From: an uncultured Acetobacteraceae bacterium
GTDB lineage: Bacteria; Pseudomonadota; Alphaproteobacteria; Acetobacterales; Acetobacteraceae
Direction: 5' to 3'
Length of the DNA stretch: 64,000 bases
Assembly: GCA_903924985.1 (NCBI GenBank)
Contig: CAIYDT010000056.1
Span: 48,388 to 112,387 of the forward strand
Below the pieces are notes generated by a model, which was given only the letters and a program-made list of their open reading frames with translations, made no database searches and was not told where the DNA came from. This document shows positions 27,256 through 34,885 of the stretch, piece by piece (the first letter of the stretch is position 1; every line of letters starts with the position of its first letter). A program made the position numbers and the translations under genes.

Positions 27256-28470
27256 ATGCCAGGTATCTTTGTGGACGGCCGGCCAATCCACTACGCCGAG
27301 GCCGGCAATGGCCCGCCGTTGGTGCTGGTGCACGGCACGTTGCTGGACCAGCGCTACTGGGCGCCGCAGATGGAAGCGTTCGGCGCGCGATACCACGTCT
27401 ACGCGCTCAGTATGCTCGGTTGCTGGCCGACCACCTGGGATGGCCACGACTTCACCATTGCCCGCCACACGGCGGACGTCGCCGGCTTCATCCGATCCAT
27501 CGGCGGCCGCGCCCGTCTGCTGGGTCATTCCCGTGGCGGGCATATTGCATTCCGTGTGGCGAGCGAGCACCCGGACCTGGTCGAAGAACTGGTCCTGTCG
27601 GAGCCCGGCGGTGACTGCGACGAATCGCTGGGCGGAAAACCGGCCGCGACGACCCAGGCGGCCGGTTTCGCCACTGTGGCCGAGGACATCGCAGCGGGCC
27701 GGATCGACGAAGGCCTGCGCCAGTTCGCCGATCGGGTCTACGGCGCGGGGACATGGGATTCCTGGCCCGAGGACTCCCGCCAGCACCACCGGGAAAACGC
27801 CCGATCCATGCTCGGGCAGGCGCAGGAGAACCGGAAGCCTTACTCGCTGGCCGCGGCCCAGGCGATCGAGGCGCGCACCTTGCTGCTCCACGGCGGCAAC
27901 ACCCAGCCGTCCTTCATTGCCAACGTCGCGGCATTGTCCTGCCCGATCCGCAATGCCCGCACGCTGGCGATCCCCGGCACGACACACGACCTGAGCAACG
28001 AGGCCCCCGCGGCATTCAACGCCGCGGTGCTGGACTTCCTGACGCCTAGGTCGGAGGCATCGCACGATGCCGTGTCTCTCCCACAGGACTGGTACCGCGA
28101 GGTCGTCGCGGACGGGGTGTGTGCCGGAAAGCCGGGCATTTATCGGTGGCAAATCGAAGGGGCGGGCGTCTATATTGGGAGATACACGAAAATCAGCCGA
28201 CCGAGGTACGAGTACCAACGCAACGTCGAGCGAATCCTCAATGGTTGGGACTACCGTCACCGCTATCGCAAATTTCGCCGCGTGCACCGTGCGCTGGCCC
28301 ACGCCCACAGCAACAGACGGCGTATCGTCCTTACGATTTTAGCAAATGCGGAGACCCACGATCTCAACCGCGTCGAGAAACAACACATCCGCTCGGAACG
28401 GGCAAATCTCAATGGTCTCGGGGCTGCGTTCGATGTATCCTATACGCTCGCACCGAAGGAGCGGTCATGA
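27256..28470 (+). CDS. Alpha/beta hydrolase fused to a C-terminal GIY-YIG nuclease-like domain
   Basis: Residues 1-264 form an alpha/beta hydrolase with LVLVHGTLLDQRYW, nucleophile elbow LLGHSRGGH and a C-terminal His in TTHDLSNEAP. The frame then continues without a stop into about 140 residues with GIY-YIG features: Gly294-Ile-Tyr, Tyr306-Ile-Gly nine residues later, a following Arg309, a conserved-type Glu in VEKQHIRS, and an Asn in ANLNG near the end. GIY-YIG domains are metal-dependent nucleases. Normal family hydrolases end around residue 265, so the second domain is extra. It is coupled by ATGA overlap to the toxin-antitoxin pair downstream, and follows the crotonase by 3 bp. Confidence 0.78.
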   Translation: MPGIFVDGRPIHYAEAGNGPPLVLVHGTLLDQRYWAPQMEAFGARYHVYALSMLGCWPTTWDGHDFTIARHTADVAGFIRSIGGRARLLGHSRGGHIAFRVASEHPDLVEELVLSEPGGDCDESLGGKPAATTQAAGFATVAEDIAAGRIDEGLRQFADRVYGAGTWDSWPEDSRQHHRENARSMLGQAQENRKPYSLAAAQAIEARTLLLHGGNTQPSFIANVAALSCPIRNARTLAIPGTTHDLSNEAPAAFNAAVLDFLTPRSEASHDAVSLPQDWYREVVADGVCAGKPGIYRWQIEGAGVYIGRYTKISRPRYEYQRNVERILNGWDYRHRYRKFRRVHRALAHAHSNRRRIVLTILANAETHDLNRVEKQHIRSERANLNGLGAAFDVSYTLAPKERS

Positions 28471-28661
28471 CCGTCGCCGACCTGTTGTACGAGGAAGCCA
28501 AGCGCCTCCCGGCGCCCTTGGCGCGGGAAGCCCTGGATTTCGTGTTGTTCCTGCGCAATAGACAGGACCAGACGGAATGGCGCGATCTCATGGCTGCCCA
28601 GGCCGCATCCCTGGCCAGCGTTTGGGACAACGACGAAGACGAAGCCTGGAACAATGTATGA
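28467..28661 (+). CDS. DUF2281-like antitoxin
   Basis: A 64-aa protein, whose first segment VADLLYEEAKRLPAPLAREA continues into LDFVLFL, a pattern of DUF2281-type antitoxins; a charged C-terminal tail (NDEDEAWNNV) would contact the toxin. The ATG at 28467 overlaps the stop of the hydrolase-nuclease gene and its 3' end overlaps the toxin start by 8 bases. This is typical of antitoxin-first toxin-antitoxin operons. A longer frame beginning upstream is antifunctional because it overlaps the GIY-YIG domain. Confidence 0.72.
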   Translation: MTVADLLYEEAKRLPAPLAREALDFVLFLRNRQDQTEWRDLMAAQAASLASVWDNDEDEAWNNV

Positions 28662-28995
28662 GGCCGGCGAACTGCTCCTTGTGCCGTTCCCGTTCTCGGA
28701 CCTAAGCACGTCCAAGCGCCGCCCGGTCCTGGCGCTCACCGCCCCGGACCAGAACGGCGATTTCATCGCCTGCCCGATTACCAGCCGAGGCCACTGGACG
28801 ACCGCCCGACGCCTGTTGCCCGAACATGTCGATCGCGGCGGCCTGCCGCTGCCAAGTTGGGTACGGACGGATCGCGTCGTCACCTTGCACGCGAGCATCG
28901 TCGCGAAGTCTTTCGGCCACGCGGCCGAAGCCTTTCGCGCGGGGATCGCCGCCGATCTTTGCCAATTTATCCGCTCCACTCCGGACACGGAATAG
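28654..28995 (+). CDS. MazF/PemK-family endoribonuclease toxin
   Basis: The 113-aa protein has the PemK-like barrel signature: GELLLVPFPFSDLSTSKRRP with the conserved Arg, VLALTAPD, FIACPITSR, and a C-terminal helical tail. MazF/PemK toxins cleave mRNA at short sequence motifs. It overlaps the antitoxin gene by 8 bp. No inactivating lesion is visible, so it should be active. A VOC gene follows 10 bp later and may be read through from the same promoter. Confidence 0.82.
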   Translation: MYEAGELLLVPFPFSDLSTSKRRPVLALTAPDQNGDFIACPITSRGHWTTARRLLPEHVDRGGLPLPSWVRTDRVVTLHASIVAKSFGHAAEAFRAGIAADLCQFIRSTPDTE

Positions 28996-29005
28996 GAGAC
29001 CCGCA

Positions 29006-29560
29006 ATGGACGCCATAACCCACCGCCAGCCGCTCTCCACCGCCCCCATCGTCCCCGAGCGTTTCGCCCATTTCGTGCTGCGGACATCGAACCTCGGACC
29101 GATGCGTGACTGGTATAAAACCGTCCTCGCCGCCCGTATCGTGTTCGAGGATGAGCGCCTGTGCTTCCTCACCTACGACGACGAACACCACCGTCTGGCC
29201 CTGATCGCCGTGCCCGGCCTGCAAGCACCCACCGAAACAACCTGGGGGCTGGCCCATACCGCCTACAGCTACGCGACCCTGCGCGATCTGCTGTCCACCT
29301 GGAAGCGCCTGAAATCTCACGGCATCGAGCCGTACCGGCCCATCAACCACGGCCCCACCGTGTCGATGTATTACAAAGACCCCGACGGAAACGCGGTCGA
29401 ATTGCAGGTCGACGCCTATCCGACCAAGGAACGCGCCGCCGGATTCTTCGATACCGAAGCGTTCCGCCAGAACCCGATCGGGGTGCCGTTCGTGCCGGAA
29501 GAACTCGCCGCCGCGTTCGAAGCGGGGGTGCCGGAGGAGGAGCTGCTGCGGCGCCCCTAA
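29006..29560 (+). CDS. VOC-family protein (ring-cleaving dioxygenase-like)
   Basis: The 184-aa VOC protein contains RFAHFVLRTSNLGPMRDWYK with a likely metal His, the middle segment GLAHTAYSYATLRDLL with a second His, and DPDGNAVELQVDAYPT with a Glu ligand. This resembles biphenyl-2,3-diol-type extradiol dioxygenases and related glyoxalases. The start at 29006 has TAGGAG upstream and lies 10 bp after the toxin gene. Its 3' end overlaps a convergent small membrane-protein gene by 4 bp. The substrate is unknown. Confidence 0.82.
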   Translation: MDAITHRQPLSTAPIVPERFAHFVLRTSNLGPMRDWYKTVLAARIVFEDERLCFLTYDDEHHRLALIAVPGLQAPTETTWGLAHTAYSYATLRDLLSTWKRLKSHGIEPYRPINHGPTVSMYYKDPDGNAVELQVDAYPTKERAAGFFDTEAFRQNPIGVPFVPEELAAAFEAGVPEEELLRRP

Positions 29561-29754
29561 CGAAACGCCGCGAAATATACGACGAAGCCGAGAATCCCCA
29601 GGATATACACCCCCGCCGCGGCCAACCGGATTCGATGGGCGTAAGGCCGCAGCGGCGGGACGAAGCCAACGAAGATCAGCACGACCATCGTGACCATGCC
29701 GAGCATGCGCCCCGTGTCCATTTCCGCGGGGGTGACGGTTTCCAGGAATCCCAT
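29557..29754 (-). CDS. Small two-helix membrane protein
   Basis: A 65-aa product with two hydrophobic segments: MLGMVTMVVLIFVGFVPPL and a second after RIRLAAAGVYILGILGFVV. It begins MGFLETVTPAEMDTG and ends FAAFR. Gap-filling position between the VOC and RraA genes and membrane character support a real gene, but I recognise no family. It ends in an overlap with the VOC gene. Confidence 0.5.
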   Translation of the reverse strand: MGFLETVTPAEMDTGRMLGMVTMVVLIFVGFVPPLRPYAHRIRLAAAGVYILGILGFVVYFAAFR

Positions 29755-29795
29755 GCGATAACCTCCGCCGCGACACTACCACAGGGACGCCCACC

Positions 29796-30491
29796 ATGCT
29801 CGGCAATCCACCCATCCTGACGATCCATCGCGGCCACCGCCGGCCCGACCCGGCATTGGTGGCGCGGTTCCGCGGCGCCCAGACATCGCATTTGTGCGAT
29901 GCGATGGAGGGGCGGGGCGCGCTGGACTACACCATCAAGCCGCTGGATCCGAGCAACGCCGTGTTCGCCGGGCCGGCGCTCACCGCCTTTGCGTATCCCG
30001 CGGACATCGCCGCCATGTTCGGCGCCGTGCATGAGGCACAGCCCGGCGATGTGATCGTGCTGGCGAACGACGCCTTCACCAAAACGGCGGTGTTCGGGGA
30101 CCTCGCGGCCGGGGTCATGAAGAACAAGGGCGTGGCCGCCTTCGTCACCGATGGGCTGGCTCGGGACAAAGCAGGGATTATCGCGACGGGCTTGCCGGTG
30201 TTCTGCCGCGGTATCCAGCCCAACTCCCCCGCGTTGAATGGGCCTGGGGTGGTGGGCGCACCGGTTACGCTGGGGGATGTGTATGTCCGCCCCGGCGATG
30301 TGATCGTGGGGGACGCCGATGGGGTCGTCGTGGTGCCCTTCGAGCAGCTGGAACGGGTGCTCGACCGCCTGGATCAGGTGCGCGCCGCCGAGGCTCGGAC
30401 GGAGGCATTGGTGCGCGACGGCGCCGTTATGCTGGCTGGCCCCGCACGGGTGATTGCCCAAGCGACCATCGTAGAGAATAGTGTGGGTTGA
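29796..30491 (+). CDS. RraA-family protein (4-hydroxy-4-methyl-2-oxoglutarate aldolase-like)
   Basis: The 231-aa protein has the RraA/HMG aldolase fold: SHLCDAMEG near residue 32, DVIVLANDAF, VTDGLARDKAGIIATGLPVF with the conserved Arg-Asp for metal and substrate, and YVRPGDVIVGDADGVVVVP. Class-II aldolases of this type cleave 4-hydroxy-4-methyl-2-oxoglutarate or related oxo acids; the same fold includes the RNase E inhibitor RraA. The catabolic surroundings favour an aldolase. The next gene starts 17 bp downstream on the same strand. Confidence 0.87.
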   Translation: MLGNPPILTIHRGHRRPDPALVARFRGAQTSHLCDAMEGRGALDYTIKPLDPSNAVFAGPALTAFAYPADIAAMFGAVHEAQPGDVIVLANDAFTKTAVFGDLAAGVMKNKGVAAFVTDGLARDKAGIIATGLPVFCRGIQPNSPALNGPGVVGAPVTLGDVYVRPGDVIVGDADGVVVVPFEQLERVLDRLDQVRAAEARTEALVRDGAVMLAGPARVIAQATIVENSVG

Positions 30492-30508
30492 CCGAAGGAG
30501 TGCCGTCC

Positions 30509-31138
30509 ATGGACATGATCGCCCGCGACCATTTGATCCGCGACGAAGCGACGCTGGAGGCGCTGTATGGCGAAGCCTCGGCCGGCGCGATCGCCAAGGA
30601 GATCGACTACATCCACCCGCATTACCGAGCAATGATCGATGCCTCGCCCTTCGTGGTGCTGAGCACCAGCGGGCCGGGTGGGCTGGACTGCTCCCCACGC
30701 GGCGACCCGGCGGGGTTCGTGCATGTGGTGGACGACAAGACCCTGCTGATCCCGGACCGGCGCGGCAACAATCGCGCGGATAGTTTGCGCAACATTATTC
30801 ACGATCCGCGGGTGGCGTTGCTGTTTCTCATCCCCGGCGTGGGGGAGACGCTACGGGTGAACGGCACTGCCGCGATTTCCATCGATCCGGCGCTGCTGGA
30901 ACGGTTTCCGTTCCGGGGCACGCTGCCGCGCAGCGTGATCGTTGTGACAGCCGATCGCGTGTATTTCCAGTGCCCCAAGGCGCTGGTTCGCTCGGAATTG
31001 TGGAACCCGGAGAAGCATATCGAGCGCAAGTCACTGCCGAGTTCGGGGACAATCCTGGCGGATATCACGGCTGGGAAGGTTGGGGGCGAGCAATACGACC
31101 GGGATTATCCGGAGCGGTTGCGGACGACGCTTTACTGA
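30509..31138 (+). CDS. FMN-dependent PPOX-type flavoprotein (MSMEG_1061-like)
   Basis: The 209-aa protein has the split-barrel FMN-binding fold: MIDASPFVVLSTSGPGGLDC, SPRGDPAGFVHVVDDKTLL, IPDRRGNNRADSLRNI, and C-terminal DYPERLRTTLY. This arrangement is characteristic of small pyridoxamine-oxidase-like flavoproteins often encoded beside catabolic genes. GAAGGAG lies 8 bases before the ATG at 30509. A decayed second copy of its last 13 codons lies just downstream at about 31182-31223. Confidence 0.85.
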   Translation: MDMIARDHLIRDEATLEALYGEASAGAIAKEIDYIHPHYRAMIDASPFVVLSTSGPGGLDCSPRGDPAGFVHVVDDKTLLIPDRRGNNRADSLRNIIHDPRVALLFLIPGVGETLRVNGTAAISIDPALLERFPFRGTLPRSVIVVTADRVYFQCPKALVRSELWNPEKHIERKSLPSSGTILADITAGKVGGEQYDRDYPERLRTTLY

Positions 31139-31181
31139 TCGGGTCGGACCGGCTGGTTGCCTCGCGGCTCCCGCCCCCCGG

Positions 31182-31223
31182 AAGCAGTATGACCGGGGTC
31201 ATCCTGAGCGGTTACGGATGGCT
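31182..31223 (+). pseudogene. Degenerate duplicate of the 3' end of the upstream flavoprotein gene
   Basis: Bases 31182-31223 translate in one frame as KQYDRGHPERLRMAL, closely matching EQYDRDYPERLRTTL at the end of the flavoprotein gene (about 31087-31129). No start or upstream domain remains. It is either the tail of a deleted paralogue or of a local tandem duplication. Confidence 0.6.
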
Positions 31224-31775
31224 CTGCACTGGCGGAGCGGGGCTGAACGGCTGCGTTGGCCCCCCGGCCGGCACCCAGCCGCCGCGGCAGGTATTGAACG
31301 CGTCGATGGCGCGACCGCTGCCGGACAGGCCGCCGGTCCATGGAGGCTCGTTGCCGCTCAGGAAAAACACCCGGATCTGCCTGTCGGCCCGAAGATCGTG
31401 CATGAACGGCACCGACTGGTCGAACGTCATGTTCACGACAATCTGGTGGTCGGAACCGGTGGCTTGCATCGGTTCCGGGGCGACTCCGTCGAACTGAACC
31501 TGCAAAGTGACCGGTGTGTTCGGCGGAATGTCCCAGCTGTCCTTTTTCAGGTGCAACTCAATCCCGGTGTCGCCGGCATATTGCTGGATCAGGATGCGCC
31601 GCCCCTCCGCCCCCTCGGTGCCGACACCGCATAACGGGCGATTGTCGTCGCCGGTTCCGCCATAGGCGGACCAACGCCCCGACGATGCCAGTTGGCGGAT
31701 GTCCGCCATTGCGGGCGTCGCGCATGTCAGGGCGGCGCTCGCGACAGCGATGAAGGCAGCGGTGCGCGGTGTCAT
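31212..31775 (-). CDS. Secreted protein of unknown function
   Basis: The 187-aa product has a clear Sec signal peptide (RTAAFIAVASAALTCATPAMA, with probable cleavage after AMA). The mature domain begins DIRQLASSGRWSAYGG, contains two well-separated cysteines that could form a disulfide (LCGVGTE and NTCRGGW), and ends in a Pro-rich tail. I recognise no named family; it vaguely resembles small periplasmic beta-rich proteins. It follows the glycine-zipper lipoprotein gene on the same strand by 25 bp and is probably co-transcribed. Confidence 0.7.
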   Translation of the reverse strand: MTPRTAAFIAVASAALTCATPAMADIRQLASSGRWSAYGGTGDDNRPLCGVGTEGAEGRRILIQQYAGDTGIELHLKKDSWDIPPNTPVTLQVQFDGVAPEPMQATGSDHQIVVNMTFDQSVPFMHDLRADRQIRVFFLSGNEPPWTGGLSGSGRAIDAFNTCRGGWVPAGGPTQPFSPAPPVQSHP

Positions 31776-31800
31776 GACTCTTCCTCCTGCGTATCAGGCA

Positions 31801-32091
31801 TCAGTACTGGTAAGGCCCGCTCGGCGGTTGGTAGCCTCCCCCATTGTCATAGCCACGGGGCGGCGGCCGAGGGGTCGTGGCCGCGCCGCCAATCGCACCC
31901 ACTGCGCCGCCGAGCAAGGCACCCGTCAGGGCACCACGGCCGCCGCCCAACGCGCCACCGAGCAAAGCGCCGCCACCGGCGCCGATCGCCGCTCCACCAA
32001 GGGCGCGCTGGCCTGGGTCGTAGGGGTCGGTGCAACCAGCCAATGCCACGACAAGGGCGGCGGCGATCGCTATTTTCTTAACGGTGTTCAT
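31801..32091 (-). CDS. Glycine-zipper lipoprotein
   Basis: The 96-aa product has a lipoprotein signal (KKIAIAAALVVALAGC, lipobox ALAGC), then a glycine-zipper core (RALGGAAIGAGGGALLGGAL and GALLGGAVGAIGG), and a Pro/Gly/Tyr-rich tail. Such proteins (e.g. SlyB/OsmB-like) insert in the outer membrane. GGAGG lies 7-8 bases before the ATG at 32091. It heads a two-gene unit with the secreted protein downstream. Confidence 0.82.
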   Translation of the reverse strand: MNTVKKIAIAAALVVALAGCTDPYDPGQRALGGAAIGAGGGALLGGALGGGRGALTGALLGGAVGAIGGAATTPRPPPRGYDNGGGYQPPSGPYQY

Positions 32092-32486
32092 GTTGTTCAC
32101 CTCCAATATGGACGGTCCGGGACACGAATTTTTCACACCCACGCATATGTTGACGCGGGCGCCCCGTTACCAGATAGCTTGGCATTCTTGCGCCGCTATC
32201 AAGACCTTGGCCCCCCAATTGCGGCGAAAACGGGACCCGTTTTGTGTCCACTTGCGGCGTCCAATTCGGGCATCACGTGAACCACGCGACCGAGGACGGC
32301 CAATTTACCCAGTTTCCATGAGCATTTTTCCCATTTTCTGTTGGTGTTGCTTGCAATGCCCGGGGCCGCTTTTAGTGGTTTGCACATTTTTGTGACCGAG
32401 GGCAGCGGCAGGTCCGATGCCGAGCCTTGCCCCCCACGCCATTCCGGTCTCTCCTCCCCCGCACACAAACCGGAGGAAACCGGCGC
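32092..32486. other. Intergenic stretch without a recognisable gene
   Basis: About 395 bases between the lipoprotein start and the GMC relic. Base composition is less GC-rich than the neighbours, particularly around 32310-32395. It should hold the lipoprotein promoter and, originally, the GMC promoter. The only clear structure is the palindrome at 32227-32243. Confidence 0.6.
32227..32243. promoter_or_regulatory. 17-base palindrome (possible operator)
   Basis: AAAACGGGACCCGTTTT is a perfect inverted repeat around a single central base. With so short a loop it would not fold as RNA but could bind a dimeric regulator. It is 136 bases upstream of the lipoprotein gene and 244 bases upstream of the GMC relic. 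Confidence 0.3.
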
Positions 32487-32782
32487 TTGGACCAAACAAG
32501 GGAGACCTTCGACTTCATCGTCACCGGTGCCGGATCGGTCGGATGCGCGGTGGCCGCTCGGCTGTCGGAGTCCGGCCGATACACCGTGCTGCTGTTGGAA
32601 GCCGGGGTGAAGGACAGGAACCCCTGGATCCATATCCCCATCGGCTGCACCAAAGCCTTCGCTAACCCCCACGTAAACTGGATGCCTCTATTATGCCGGC
32701 GATCATCGCGGGCAACACCAATGCGCCCACCACCATGATCGGGGAGAAAGCGGCGGCGATGATGTTGGAGGACGCCGGTTGA
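32487..32782 (+). pseudogene. GMC oxidoreductase with internal deletion
   Basis: The first ~65 codons are the FAD-binding N terminus of a choline-dehydrogenase-like GMC enzyme (ETFDFIVTGAGSVGCAVAARL, YTVLLLEAG, NPHVNW). At about 32690 the sequence jumps, in a different frame, to the family's last ~29 residues ([20 protein letters not shown]) and a normal stop at 32780. More than 400 internal codons are gone, so no functional enzyme is possible. The two ends are still readable, so the deletion is probably recent. Confidence 0.82.
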
Positions 32783-32796
32783 AGACCCGTTACGGC

Positions 32797-33228
32797 ATGG
32801 AAATCCGCACGGCCACGGCTGCGGAGGCGCCCGGTCTTTCGGAACTGCTGAGCGCGGCCGGGTATAATATCGGCCCCCAGGCAATGGCGGAGCGATTGGG
32901 CGCCATTCGCAAGGAGTCCGGGTCAGCCTTGATCGCGCTGGAGTGGGGACCGCCGAGCGGCCTGGTGGTGCTGCATTGGTACCGAACTCTGGATGCCGAT
33001 CAGCCGACCGCGCAAATCACCACGCTGTTGGTTGGGCCGGACAATCGGCGCCGCGGCATTGGCCGGATGCTGCTGAAGGCCGCTGCTCAGGCCGCTCGGG
33101 TTGCCGGATGCGGCGCGCTGGAGCTGTCGGCCGGGTCGAATGAACCGACCTTGCTGGCGTTCTGCCGGGCGACAGGGTTCACTGAGGCCGGTTCGTGCTT
33201 CGTCAGGCCGCTCCGCAAGGGTGGGTAG
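32797..33228 (+). CDS. GNAT-family N-acetyltransferase
   Basis: The 143-aa product has a GNAT fold: MEIRTATAAEAPGLSELL at the start, the acetyl-CoA-binding motif VGPDNRRRGIGRMLLKAAAQ, and the C-terminal LLAFCRATGFTEAGSCFV. The start at 32797 is chosen over a TTG at 32779 that overlaps the GMC relic. The acceptor is unknown. The gamma-glutamyltransferase gene starts 68 bp after its stop. Confidence 0.82.
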   Translation: MEIRTATAAEAPGLSELLSAAGYNIGPQAMAERLGAIRKESGSALIALEWGPPSGLVVLHWYRTLDADQPTAQITTLLVGPDNRRRGIGRMLLKAAAQAARVAGCGALELSAGSNEPTLLAFCRATGFTEAGSCFVRPLRKGG

Positions 33229-33296
33229 CCAAGGAACATCTTGCCTCCAACCTCAACCCGTCCGACCATTGGCCGAACCAACCGGAGGCCCCCGCC

Positions 33297-34871
33297 ATGG
33301 CATACACACCCGCCCCCCACGTCACCCAGCATTGGTCGCTGAGCAAAGCCTCGGCCACCGGCAAGCGGGGCATGGTCGTCTCCCAGGTCAAAGCGGCGGC
33401 GGAAGCCGGGGTCGCCATCCTGGATGCCGGAGGCAACGCGATCGACGCCGCGGTCGGGACGGCGCTGGCGCTGTCCACCACGGAGCCGTGGAACTCCGGC
33501 CTCGGCGGCATCGGCTTCGCGCTGGTGCACCGCGCCGGGCAGGCCAAGGCCGACGTGGTGGACTTCGGGCCGGTGGCACCCAGCGGCCTGAACCCCTCGG
33601 CGTTCAAGCTGACGGGGCGGCTGAAGAACGACCTGTTCGCCTGGCCGGAGGTCGAGGGCGACGCCAATATTCACGGGCCGCTGTCCTTCGCCATCCCCTC
33701 GGCTTTGGCAGGCTACGACCGGATGCTGAAACAGTGGGGCAAGCTGCCGATCGGGGAGATCATGGCGCCGGCGCTGGCATTGGCGAAAAGGGGCCTGCCG
33801 CAGGATTGGTACACCACGCTGAAGGTCGCATCGTCGGCCTCGGTGCTACGGCTGTATGACGAGAGCGCCCGCATCTATCTGCCGGGTGGGTTGCCTCCGG
33901 TGTCGCCGTACCAGGGCAAGCCGGGCTTCTTCAAGCTCGGCAACCTGCCAGCGACGTTGGAGCGCCTCAGCAAGGCTGGCCTGAGCGATTTCTACCAGGG
34001 CGATATCGCCCGAGCGCTGGTCGCCGATGTCAAATCGGTGGGCGGCGTGCTGAACGCCCAGGATATGATCCACTGCCAGGCCCGCATTCTGCCGGCCACC
34101 GAATACCAGTGGCGGGGGCGCACGTTGCAACTGGCGGGCGGGCTGACCGCGGCGCCGACCATGATGCGGGTGCTGGACCAGATGAAATCCGTCCCGTACG
34201 GCAAGGCCCCGGACGCCGCCTGGTACACCGCGTTCAGCCGAGCGATGAAGGCGGCGTATGCGGAGCGGCTGGCGGGGCTGGGGGATGCGGACCCGCTGGC
34301 GGCGGAGACCTGCACCACGCATTTGACCGTCTGCGACGCGGAGGGGACCGTCGTCACCATGACCACCACGCTGTTGTCCTCCATGGGCAGCCGGGTGGTG
34401 CTGCCGGGCACCGGGGTGCTGATGAACAACGGGGTGATGTGGTTCGATCCTTCGCCCAACCAGCCCAACTCCATCGCCCCAGGCAAGCGGCCATTGACCA
34501 ACATGTCGCCGATCATCCTGAAGGACGGGGACCGGCCGTGGTTGGCGGCGGGGGCCTCCGGCGGGCGGCGGATTCTGGCGGCCGTGGCGCAGGTCATGAC
34601 CTTTGTCGCCGATTTCGGCATGAGCCTGGAGGAAGCCGCCCATCAGCCGCGCATCGACGTATCCGGCCCCGAGGGTTGCTCCGCCGACATCCGCCTGCCG
34701 CCGGACGTCATCGCCGCGCTGGAGGCCGACGGCCCGACCGAGGTGGTGGAGCATGGCGTCATGCCCATCAACTTCGCCTGCCCCAACGTCATCCTGCTGA
34801 GCGCCGACGGCAGCCGCACCGGCATTAGCGACGCCGCCAGCCCCTGGTCCGCCGCCGTGGCGCAATCATGA
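33297..34871 (+). CDS. Gamma-glutamyltransferase-family protein
   Basis: The 524-aa protein belongs to the Ntn-hydrolase gamma-glutamyltransferase family: GGNAIDAAVGTALALSTTEP near residue 43, SGLGGIGFAL, the autoprocessing site TTHLTVCDAEGTVVTMT with the nucleophilic Thr, and MSPIILKDG, GASGGRRILAAV at the end. No signal peptide is seen, so it is probably cytoplasmic, unlike E. coli Ggt. The start at 33297 has GGAGG about 8 bases upstream. It may act as an acylase on gamma-glutamyl or similar amides. A DehI-like gene follows after 14 bp. Confidence 0.88.
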   Translation: MAYTPAPHVTQHWSLSKASATGKRGMVVSQVKAAAEAGVAILDAGGNAIDAAVGTALALSTTEPWNSGLGGIGFALVHRAGQAKADVVDFGPVAPSGLNPSAFKLTGRLKNDLFAWPEVEGDANIHGPLSFAIPSALAGYDRMLKQWGKLPIGEIMAPALALAKRGLPQDWYTTLKVASSASVLRLYDESARIYLPGGLPPVSPYQGKPGFFKLGNLPATLERLSKAGLSDFYQGDIARALVADVKSVGGVLNAQDMIHCQARILPATEYQWRGRTLQLAGGLTAAPTMMRVLDQMKSVPYGKAPDAAWYTAFSRAMKAAYAERLAGLGDADPLAAETCTTHLTVCDAEGTVVTMTTTLLSSMGSRVVLPGTGVLMNNGVMWFDPSPNQPNSIAPGKRPLTNMSPIILKDGDRPWLAAGASGGRRILAAVAQVMTFVADFGMSLEEAAHQPRIDVSGPEGCSADIRLPPDVIAALEADGPTEVVEHGVMPINFACPNVILLSADGSRTGISDAASPWSAAVAQS

Positions 34872-34885
34872 TCCTGTTGGCCTGA

